From Gongronella butleri (taxonomy: Eukaryota > Mucoromycota > Mucoromycetes > Mucorales > Cunninghamellaceae), in NCBI GenBank assembly GCA_025201375.1, contig JAIWZP010000006.1, forward strand, positions 744,001 through 808,000: a DNA stretch of 64,000 nucleotides, in the 5' to 3' direction. A program made the translations under genes and the position numbers. Within the stretch, counting starts at the first letter, position 1, and every line of letters starts with the position of its first letter. The notes under the pieces were generated by a model. It was not told where the DNA came from. It searched no databases and saw only the letters and a program-made list of their open reading frames with translations. Positions 21,984-30,316 of the stretch are shown one piece after another.

Positions 21984-22399
21984 TTTGCTTGGTCACCAGC
22001 TTGTCCATTAAGTCCAGTCATCACCGTCTCGTCTTTGGCCGCGCTGCACGCGCTGCACGCGCATCCCAATCCAAGCATATATCTCTGCTGCGCTGTAAGC
22101 GCACAAGTCTCAAGCCAATTCAGCCTCTCGACGTGTTGCGCGCACACTCGATCCTCAGCACCAGACTCTTGCCACGCTTTTCACGCACCAACTCGACAAG
22201 GCGTCATTTTGTACAAAAACCCCATCATTTCCGCTCGCTCTTCTTTTTTTTTTTTTCCAACGATTACATGCCTGACGCGACGAGTGGTCTCCGCAGACTC
22301 CGACCACGCGCTACCTCTCATCATGCACATCAATTTATGACATGATATGACTAGTTTATTTCCTAGACCCGCTCATGGCGGTGTCATCATCCATTCAGG
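21984..22399. other. 3' flank of the Fanzor-like gene with a perfect-stem hairpin
   Basis: This lies between the adaptin stop and the stop of the minus-strand nuclease gene. No gene is seen. At 22,284-22,307 GTGGTC and GACCAC form a 6-bp perfect stem around a 12-nt loop that can itself pair further (GTCT with AGAC on the minus strand). In Fanzor and TnpB systems the guide RNA (omega RNA) is usually made from the region at and beyond the 3' end of the nuclease gene, so this is the place to look for one. That it encodes such an RNA is inference. Confidence 0.3.
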
Positions 22400-23602
22400 C
22401 TATCCAGCTGACGGATTGACTAAAAACTTTACAATTTTTTCGTCCAAATCGTTGTCTTGAAAGAGGAGTGGGTGTTTGCCGCACGCATTGAGGTAAAGAC
22501 CGACAATGGCCATGAGAGTGGCCGAGTTTAAATCGCGGGACATGGCGGCTTGGCGGTGGCGTCGCCCGACGCAAGCGGGATTGATACACACCACGACGCC
22601 CAATGGCCGCCGCGGTGGATGCACGACATGGCCCAGGCAGCGGCAGCAGGTGACACTGGTGTGGAACTCATTGGTTTTTACCACTCGTGCCTTGATGAAT
22701 TGAGCATGCGATGACCGCGTATGGCCCTTGATTCGCGAGTTGACAGCTCGACCCGCGTCGCCGAAGTACACGGTCGCCTGAGATGGGCTCTTGGCAAGTG
22801 CATTTACCGCGTTGGCCGCACAGGCGTACGCACGCTCCTTGAGCGATAGCTTGCTGCGCGCATCAGTTGTGGCTTTCTTGGATTTGACATAGAAATCAAT
22901 CAGCGCAGGGCGGCATTCGAGTTGAGTCGCGCGTGCGTCGTAAGGCGTGGTCGACGGCGTCGCCGCAACAGCGAGCTTTTTCTCCATTTCCATGACGAGC
23001 TTGGGTTTCCGGGCTTGGAGCTGGTTTTGACGTGAAGTTGTGCCTGCTATGTGCCGAATATGCTTCGATGTGATTGTGAGCGCCTTGGCGGGTGCGGGCG
23101 TGTCGTTGGCTACAGCGTCGTTGATATGCGTGGCAAATCGGGGAATGGTGCGTACGTGATGCACAAAGTCTTTCCAATTGAGAGCTGCCGCTGTCGCGAA
23201 TGTCTTGAGGCCCGGGTCCACGCCTACGATGACATTAAAGCTGCCGGATGGAGGGTTCTTGGTGGTCGCCGCCTTGCCAAAGGACTCGTCTTTCAGGACT
23301 GCCTTGTTGGTACGCTCGATACGTACTTTTGCATCCATCTGCACGATCTTGCCCAAGACAACACGCAACTCCTGCTTGGCTGCGTCGCGGTCCATGACTT
23401 TGACCTGGCAGAGTCGGGACTCATCCTTGCCAAACACATGTTCTTTCTTGTGCATATCCACGTTGTTTGGACCAACAAATCGTCGGATGCTTCCTTCAAA
23501 GCGGCATTTGTAAACAGCGCCCTTGTGCTGCGTGTCGTGATGATTGAGAAGATGTTCGATGGAGCGCTTTTGATGTCCTTCGTGCAATTCGCGTCGGGGC
23601 AT
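22400..23602 (-). CDS. Fanzor-type (eukaryotic TnpB/OrfB) RNA-guided nuclease core
   Basis: The open frame of about 400 codons carries the split RuvC nuclease of the IS605 OrfB/TnpB-Fanzor superfamily, whose members cut DNA guided by an RNA made at their own transposon end. Numbering from the TTG-opened frame at 23608: RuvC-I is VGVDPGLKTFATAAA with Asp131. The RuvC-II region is ATVYFGDAG with Asp284, followed by KGHTRSS. KTNEFHTSVTCCRC supplies Glu314, in the position of the relocated catalytic glutamate described for Fanzors, and the first zinc pair (C321, C324). CINPAC supplies the second pair (C341, C346). RuvC-III is MSRDLNSATL with Asp359. The relocated glutamate and the FGD motif favour Fanzor over bacterial TnpB. 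The frame holds no intron. The first ATG is at 23602, but homology continues upstream through a broken zinc-finger region, so the true N-terminus is uncertain. A C2H2-like finger (YKCRFEGS, HKKEH) lies at residues 33-57. Confidence 0.85.
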   Translation of the reverse strand: MPRRELHEGHQKRSIEHLLNHHDTQHKGAVYKCRFEGSIRRFVGPNNVDMHKKEHVFGKDESRLCQVKVMDRDAAKQELRVVLGKIVQMDAKVRIERTNKAVLKDESFGKAATTKNPPSGSFNVIVGVDPGLKTFATAAALNWKDFVHHVRTIPRFATHINDAVANDTPAPAKALTITSKHIRHIAGTTSRQNQLQARKPKLVMEMEKKLAVAATPSTTPYDARATQLECRPALIDFYVKSKKATTDARSKLSLKERAYACAANAVNALAKSPSQATVYFGDAGRAVNSRIKGHTRSSHAQFIKARVVKTNEFHTSVTCCRCLGHVVHPPRRPLGVVVCINPACVGRRHRQAAMSRDLNSATLMAIVGLYLNACGKHPLLFQDNDLDEKIVKFLVNPSAG

Positions 23603-23936
23603 GTCCAATTGGCTTTCACCTTCTTGCTCATGTACTGTGCTTGGCTTTCATGTGCTGAGATCGGGCGCGAGAATCGGCAAACACCTCGGTGCAATACGGG
23701 CATCGTTTGGGCGTGTCGTATTTGTGGGTCGCTGCATGATTGGCTAAATCGGTCTTCGACGCGAACACATTTTCGCAGCTTGGCTCGGGGCAAGATTGGC
23801 CTAGTTATTCAACATCGTGATGCTCCAGCGCGTGCTCTTGATAATGTGGCGGGTGGTAAAAGTGGTGCCGCCATCCAAATCAGCCAAAATATCGTGAAGT
23901 GCGATTTCCTCGAAATTTTATCAAGTTAACAGACAT
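23603..23936 (-). pseudogene. decayed N-terminal C2H2 zinc-finger array of the Fanzor-like gene
   Basis: Upstream of the nuclease frame the minus strand still encodes zinc fingers but in broken frames. One frame from an ATG at 23936 reads HPPHYQEHALEHHD, then a stop, then CPEPSCENVFASKTDLANHA and KRCPYCTEVFADSRARSQHM before a TGA near 23,630. The next finger (NWTCPDANCTKD) is in a second frame, and its helix half (SIEHLLNHHDTQHKG) is in the nuclease frame. There are thus two in-frame stops (near 23,880 and 23,805) and two frame changes. The same order of motifs is intact in the protein at 36,655-37,287 (YQEHALQSHD, LASEKDLKRHSRIHK, KWRCPDADC). I infer that the nuclease once carried this array and has lost it, unless the breaks are assembly errors; they do not sit in homopolymers. 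Confidence 0.7.
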
Positions 23937-24220
23937 CGTGTGAGAACTTTATTCGATTCTAAATTAAATTTTGCAGCGGGCAAGAGCGATTCAAGTTATT
24001 TTGAGGCACTTTTATTAGAGCTAATCGCAAAATTCGAGCCTAAACCTTATGTATTATATGTACTCAACAAAATCCAGCAATTGGAGATGCAATTTAGAAC
24101 ATCACCACGAATTTCTACATCCTCGATACGTAACATCTAAAATATTAGTTAGAGCTTCAACATGATTGGCCAAAACTTGAGTAGATTATGATGAATACAT
24201 ATAATACATTGTTTCGCAAA
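23937..24220 (+). other. AT-rich insert with a 66-codon open frame
   Basis: Base composition changes sharply here to roughly 35-40% G+C against about 50% on both sides. On the plus strand an open frame at about 23,940-24,140 reads with good protein-like composition (for example FEALLLELIAKFEPKPYVLY and VLNKIQQLEMQFR) and stops at TAA. I do not recognise it. It begins a few bases from the first possible start of the Fanzor-like gene, on the opposite strand. It could be a fragment of a viral, mitochondrial or transposon gene; nothing in the sequence decides between these. Confidence 0.35.
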
Positions 24221-24375
24221 ATAACGCCGCGGCAGGGGACGGCGACATGGGCAATGGGGAGGTGGTGGAAGGCTTGGAGGCTTGGAGGATTGGGATTTGG
24301 GTGATTGCACGCGGCTTCGTTGGTGGCAGAGGACCGCTCCTTAGGCGAATTGATGGGTTCAATCTTTTTGGGCAT
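24221..24375 (-). pseudogene. possible 5' fragment of a truncated gene
   Basis: An ATG at 24375 (minus strand) follows a pyrimidine-rich leader like those of real genes nearby. The frame starts MPKKIEPINSPKERSSATNE and continues with P/H/A-rich sequence until it runs into the AT-rich insert near 24,220, where protein-like character ends. I infer a first exon cut off by the insert. No family can be assigned, and a chance frame is possible. Confidence 0.25.
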
Positions 24376-25259
24376 TTTTATAACAGCAGAAAAAAAGAAA
24401 AAGAAAGACGATGGTGTCCTCCCGCGTGACTGGCCGGCGCTCGCTGTGTGGTATCGTTCAATAGTGGCAAGAGTATCGTCGTCATAACAACTGTAAAGAA
24501 AAGAAAAATAAAAGAGACAACGCGCTTTTTCGTTTGAAAATCCGCTCTTTGTTGCCACAATTCATATTCCGTCGACTTCTGAATCTCGAGCGCATATGAC
24601 AAAATTACCCCTTTTTGATGTGCATGGACCACATCATCGGTTCAAAAACAAAAACAAAAAAAATATGATAAAAAAAGCGAAATACAACACCTTTCATGCT
24701 AGTCCATGCATTGACTTTAAACGCGCGCATCCTATTTGATGGAGGTGTACGTAAAACGAAGCAATTTCGAAGCAAGGGGCGCCGTCGCGCCTAAATATCA
24801 TCGACTAGCTGGGCAGTACGCGCATTTTTTTTTTTTTTTGTGATTGACAACAGTTTGTATGTTTTGGCGACATTAGTCTCCATTCTTTCGCTCGCCGCGC
24901 TCATCACCCGTGTTTTGAAGTGTCGAAGAGATACTTTGCAAACAATATCAAATGTTTTGCTGACACAGATCCATGTTTTCACTTTCCAGGTCCTCTCAAT
25001 GGCAAACGATGAAATTGATGTTGCTGTCGTCCTCAAATGCTTCGTTGTTGGGCGCGGAAACCTCCTTTTTTTTTTTTTTTTGCCCTTTCGTTTAAATTCG
25101 CGTTTCTCCAATGTGCTCAGCGTCTTTTGTAATATTTTACACGTGTGTTGAATTAGAATGAATTGGGATGCTCCGACGTGTCTGAAATCATGGCCAAACG
25201 CATCAGAGCAAGAAACGCGCAGCAAAAAAAAAAAGCACCGTCGCATTGATTTCTACATT
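24376..25259. other. intergenic, no gene recognised
   Basis: Short frames occur on both strands around 24,800-25,180, with a run of about 16 T near 24,825 and one of about 18 near 25,065, the spacing seen for introns in this window. Some parts look coding-like, but no start, splice set or family motif can be defended. Confidence 0.3.
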
Positions 25260-26110
25260 TTTACGTGCTTTGATATAAAAAACTTGCCCGTCTTAAGATC
25301 AAAGTCAATGCTTTTGAGCAGCATCATGTCGATAAAAATGGAAAGAATCGGAAATGAAGGAAATGCGTAGTAATTGGGCGCCAAGGACACCAATTGGCCA
25401 CTGAAAAGCTTGAATGCCCCGGATCTGATTCATGGCCAGCCCTTTTCTCTGCGGCCCTGCAGGTTTATCTCATGCATGGCAGTCTGACTTTTTGATCATT
25501 GGTTCCGATTCTCCAAAGGCAAGTCGTCCACGGGCTCCCAGGATTCTGGGGCGCCGTGGGCAATCCAGGCCAACGGACCGTCTTTTTTTTTTTTTTTTTT
25601 TTTTTGGCTTGGCTCCTCTTCAATTTGGAACAAATTCGCGCTGCTTGAATGGCTCCAACTGCTTTTGGGTAAAACCGATGATCAGCGCAATCGGGGCGGA
25701 GAGTAAAGAGGGGCGCGAAAGCCACAACAAAAAGACGTCCTGTTCATGGTGTCTACGTGAAAAAAAAACATGGACCACTATGCTGATACCGTGGAAAGGG
25801 TCGGTGGGAAGACTTTTGGATAGCTGGGCCGTGTGTACATTTTGGGCAATTTGCGATCGATATAGCAGGAATCTTATTTTTTCTCTTCATTCTGTGTGAT
25901 GGCCACAAAAATGACGGAAATGGGCATCATTTTCAGTTGGAAAAAGTTCATGATCTCGTGAACGAGATTTTGCCAAAAAAGCAGCTGGCAGAAGCCAATC
26001 CAGAGCGTGCTTTGAGCGCCATGATCAATAAAAAAGCGAGAATAAGGTTCAACCTCCACCGAATGAGCAACGTCATGTCCCTTCTCCAAGCCCAGCGCAA
26101 AGAAAGATAA
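25260..26110 (+). pseudogene. degenerate second copy of the AP-4 sigma gene (exons 2 to 7)
   Basis: This stretch repeats 20,980-21,830 at the DNA level, introns included, so it arose by segmental duplication and not through an mRNA. Exact shared pieces include TTGGGCGCCAAGGACACCAA, TTGATCATTGGTTCCGA, GGCAAGTCGTCCACG-like intron sequence and GTGGGAAGACTTT. Exon 1 is absent. A +2 frameshift lies in the exon-3 equivalent (GTCTGACTTTTTGATC), a 1-nt loss in the exon-6 equivalent (CATCATTTTCAG), and the exon-3 donor is GC instead of GT. Its frame for the last exon ends AQRKER-stop, which may show the ancestral C-terminus. About 4.3 kb separate it from the parent, with the Fanzor-like gene in between. 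Confidence 0.85.
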
Positions 26111-26388
26111 AGCACTCACGTTTTGCCAAATGTGTATGGTCCGTTCCACAAGCGATGCGCTGCGCCATTGGTCGAATTCGGCCGCGGAGCTCCTGCGCTT
26201 CTCAAAAAGGGAATGATAATGAAGGCAAGACAATTTTTTTCCAGCTGGTTGGGTGACACACATCAATGGGGGATAGGCAGCGAGGGGTCTGATTATTTGG
26301 AGGCGCACAAAGGGGAAAAAAAAAACCTGGTCATACATTCTTCTTTTTCTTTCTGTCTCTATTTTTTTTTTCCACGCCACCCACTCGT

Positions 26389-27992
26389 ATGGACGACGAC
26401 CAAGTGAAATATCAGGAAAAAGTCGAGGTCACCGAGGAGGTGCACCAATTCGACAAACGTGAGGAACACGACTCCGTGGACGTTGAAAAAGCAGGACACC
26501 ACCAAGACATGCCCCACGACTTGCAGGAAGGCACAAGAAGAAACCTGCGAACTCGCCATGGTAGACACTGAAAACACATTTTTTCATCACACATCTTATG
26601 CATCGAGACTCACTCTTCATCTTTTTGACCTTCTATAGTGACTATGATTGCCCTTGGAGGCTGTAATCCCCGAAATATCACTTCTGAAAGATAAAATTCT
26701 GACTTGGTTTTTTCTTTTCTTAGGCATTGGGTAAAGATCGCGCATGGACAAGGGGGGATTGGCGTCCGTGCCCCCCCCTGCACCCCCTGAACAGTAAGAT
26801 TGATCCGCTTTTTTCATGTAGAACCGGTCTTTTCTTGAACATGGGCACCAACCTTGCCACAGTAAGGCGGAATCACGAAAAAGACGCTCGACCGTGGGGA
26901 GATCAATTCTCTGTTTGGTCGTCTGTTGTGTCAGTGTGACACCATGTAGTGACATTGGCCCATTCTTTTGTTTAGGCTGGACCTGCAGGCGCGTTCATTG
27001 CCTACATTGTTAGTAAGTCACCTTTTTTTCATGAAAATGGCCGGGCAAAATAGGGCCATCCGTGGCCTATAGCGTTGTCTGTGCCTGACACTTTTTTTTT
27101 TCTGCAGTTGGCATCATGGTTTATTGCATCATGACTTGTTTGTCCGAAATGGCTGCATTCATCCCTGTAAAGCATTTTGTTTTCTTTTTATTTGCCACTT
27201 GTATGACTGACATGCTTGCTTTCAGGTCTCTGGTTCTTTCAATCACTACGCGTATCGCTTTGTCGAGCCTGCGTTGGGCTTTGCGTGCGGCTGGAATTAT
27301 TGGTAAGGCACATTCGTCTTTCCTGATTCCGCGCAGTCCATCGCTAACTTTATTTTTCTCCATTTTAGGTTGTCTGTAAGATAGGATTGCTCATGACGAA
27401 GCGATTTGACCCTACCCTAATATTCCCATTTTGCTAACCTTTTTTTTTCGATCTCCCCTTGGATTTTTTTTTTTTTTTTTGCTATTGCCAGTGGGTATGT
27501 CGCCAGTGCCATGGGGTGGAAAAAGGTAGACAACGCGTCTGACCATTGCTTATTTTTAATAGTCCGTCACTGTTGCCACCGAGCTGGCTGCCGCCGCCAC
27601 CATCATTGATTTTTGGCAACCCGTGATGCCTGATCCCGCATGGTCCACCATGTATGTTACGCCTCGATTTGACCACCCAATGGCATCGCAAACTCACTCC
27701 TCTTTGCTTTTTAGTTTCATGGTGCTGTTCGTGTCGGCCAATTGTCTTTCTGTCAGGTACATTTCAAGCTGAAAATTGGTAAATCGTGGCTAAATTTCAA
27801 GCTATTGCTTCTCTTTAGACTCTATGGCGAATCTGAATATTACTTTGCGCTCATCAAGGTGCTGATGGTCCTTGTTTTCATCATCATTGGTAAGTTTGGG
27901 CGCCGCGCGGCAGCGAAAACACCTTATTTTCTGCTTTTTACGACGCAGCGTGCATTAACCTCTCATCTCTTTTCCTTTTCTAACTGGCCCTT

Positions 27993-28033
<41 letters not shown>

Positions 28034-29477
28034 CCATGTAGCCATTATCTTTACGGCAGGTGGCATTGGTACCCAAGGTCCCATTGGCTTCAAGTAAGCA
28101 GCATTTTTGTTTTTAAGAAAAAGAGCTTGAGTTGATCATTGTTCTTTAGATATTGGACTTCCCCTGGTGCCTTTGCCGAGAGCGGAGGTGTCGGTGTCGT
28201 CAGCGTGCTCTTGTCTGCTGGTTTCTCTTTCCAAGGAACCGAAATTGGTAAGAAAAAAGTGGCACAATCCTTCCAAAATTCAATTTTCTCACGCTTGGAT
28301 CCTTTTTTTCCCATCACTGCGCAGTTGGTATCACTGCTGGCGAGGCTGCCAACCCAGTCAAGGCTGTCCCGCGCGCCGTGAACAACACAGGTACGTGTCT
28401 TGTTTAGAGTAAAAGTAGAAAATGAACATCACACGCTAACATTTTTCTCGTTTGTAGTGAGTTTTTTTTTTTTCTCATGGCAACGCAAATCAAGGGCAAC
28501 AACTCACCCTTTATACCTGGACGCCCCCCCTTTTTTTTTGCAATTCTTAGTTCTGGCGCATTTTGGTGTTTTACATATTGACGATCTTGCTGATTGGCAT
28601 GTGCATTCCGTCGGACAATGAGCTGATGGCCAACTCGGACGGCACGCCCAATTCGTCGCCATTCACTGTCATCTTTGAATTGGCCGGCATCCAGGCTGGC
28701 GCTGATGTCGTGAACGCGATTGTGCTCATTTCTGTCCTGTCGGCGTGCAATTCGTCCATCTACGTGACGTCGCGCATCCTGCTTGGTCTGGCCCACGACG
28801 GCAACGCGCCTCGTTTCTTCAAAAACACCAATCGCTTCGGTGCGCCCTATTTGGCCGTCCTCGCCTCCAGCATTTGCGGCTTTGCCGCCTGCTTTGCAAG
28901 CATCTACAGCGCGTCCGTCGCCTTTGTCTGGTTCCTCAACATCACGGCCATCTCAGGGTAATCCTACCCAACTCTGACTAACTCTAGCGAATCCATACTA
29001 ACCGGATCTAACCCTAAATAGCTTCATTTCGTGGATGTTCATTGGCGCCGTCCACATCCGCTTCCGCTATGCCTACAAGAAACAGGGTCGTGACGTCGAT
29101 GATCTCCCCTACAAGAGCCCCTGGTACCCCATCCCTGGCATCTTTTCGAGCGTGCTCTGTTTGCTCATTATCCTGGGACAAGGTAAGCACACAAAAAGGG
29201 CAAAAAAGTAGAAATGAGCTGACTTTTTTGGTCATGCGCAGGTTACACGGCGTTTACGCCCCAGTTTGTGCCGGTCAAGTTTGTTGGCAACTATATTGGC
29301 ATTGTGCCTTTCATTCTGTGCTACATTGGTCACAAGATCGTGCGCCGCGAACCCTGGGTGCCCATTGACGAGGTCGACTTTGAGACTGGCCGTGTCACAC
29401 GTCACCAGATCGACGAGGCTCGCGAAGAAATTGCTAGCCAGCCCTGGTACAAGCGCTACCTGTTCATCTTCACTTAA
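26389..29477 (+). CDS. amino-acid permease (YAT/AAP family), copy 1, with microexons
   Basis: A plasma-membrane proton/amino-acid symporter of about 12 helices, split into about 18 exons. The N-terminus is a charged cytosolic tail ([20 protein letters not shown]). Family motifs run in order: [122 protein letters not shown] and the end tail [11 protein letters not shown]. Exons of 7 nt (26724-26730), 7 nt (27369-27375) and 3 nt (27492-27494) are needed to keep frame and the conserved residues. Between 28,390 and 28,551 a simple GT-AG intron leaves the frame one base out, so that join is unresolved. A (TC)n run lies in the intron near 28,000. An AATAAA-like signal lies near 29,588. The gene is tail to tail with its paralogue at 30.3-32.9 kb. 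Confidence 0.92.
27369..27375 (+). other. 7-nt microexon of permease copy 1
   Basis: GTTGTCT lies between CATTTTAG and GTAAGAT. With the TG left by the previous exon it encodes W-L-S of the conserved W-x-x-W segment. The equivalent exon in the paralogue is also 7 nt long (32000-32006). Confidence 0.8.
27492..27494 (+). other. 3-nt microexon (TGG) of permease copy 1
   Basis: CTATTGCCAG, then TGG, then GTATGT. The single Trp codon restores the conserved W in W-L-S-W-S-V-T. The paralogue has the same TGG between TTTTTTTAG and GTATGT at 31901-31903. Confidence 0.75.
27994..28030 (+). repeat. (TC)n microsatellite inside an intron
   Basis: An uninterrupted CT-dinucleotide tract of about 35 nt forms the pyrimidine tract of a permease intron, ending near the acceptor CATGTAG. 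Confidence 0.9.
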
Positions 29478-29584
29478 ACAGCAAAGAAGCGCACGTCGTG
29501 TGCTGTAATTGTATTTTATTTATGCATTCCCCCTTATCTTTTGTATGCAATTTCTATAATCCCACGTCTCTCCATGCTTGTCAA

Positions 29585-29720
29585 TTAAAATAAACACTGC
29601 GTTTGAGTCACTCTTTTTTTACACACAAAATAATGCACTTGATCCGTCCATGTTTCAATCTCAGTGGGACAGAAACTGATGCGTGCTATTATTTCAATGC
29701 ATGAAGCGCTAATTTCTCGC
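29585..29720. repeat. dispersed repeat family B, copy 1
   Basis: Shares CACACAAA(A/T)AA, CCATGTT and GATGCGTGCTAT(T/C)ATT(T/C)CAATGC, in the same order and spacing, with 55,085-55,215. No coding capacity is conserved. The rest of the gap from 29,720 to 30,316 is AT-rich and shows nothing I can name. Confidence 0.6.
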
Positions 29721-30316
29721 AGTCCGCCGTAAATATCGCGCTTTTTGGCATGGGATGCATGCCCTTTGTTGTCGTGGATCTTGGAAGCAACTGGTTTATC
29801 CAAAACGAATGTGTCTGTGACGCGTAATTGCTCTTTTTCTCTAAATTTTTGAAAAAATCGCTGATTTCTCGACGACCATTGGTTGGTTTTGACCAAAAGA
29901 TGCGCATTCGCATCACCATTGGGATTCATTGCAATTTTGAAACATTTTATGTAACACAGATTGGAGACGAAAATCGTAAAAAAAAAAAAAAAAAAAAGTC
30001 AAAATTTTCAATATTAAAGAGTGGTGATTAATTAAATCGCCTGATACTTTGCATAGTGAATGTCTTGGTGGAAAATTTAAAATGCTACCTTACCAGTTTC
30101 GAGAATTTGCAAAAAAGGCGTATTTTGACATATCGCTGGCAACTCTTGAAATATGGACTACATGGCCATGAAAATGTCTCATTTCTCTCTAATGCACAAA
30201 CAAGTTCTGATTGACCAGCGCTCAATTTATAATTTTCATTGGATTGCTTTCATTTTCAATCAATAAGCGGCGGGAAATATGCAAATATGCGTACAAAACA
30301 AAAGAAGAGAGGAGGA

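Noticed and set aside
24791..25246. A possible lysine-rich gene on the minus strand
   Set aside because: Much of the frame is translated A runs, and no defendable start or splice set exists.
28958..29021. Telomere-like TAACCCTAAA in a permease intron
   Set aside because: Only one unit is present; the repeated CTAAC words fit branch-point sequences of the intron better.
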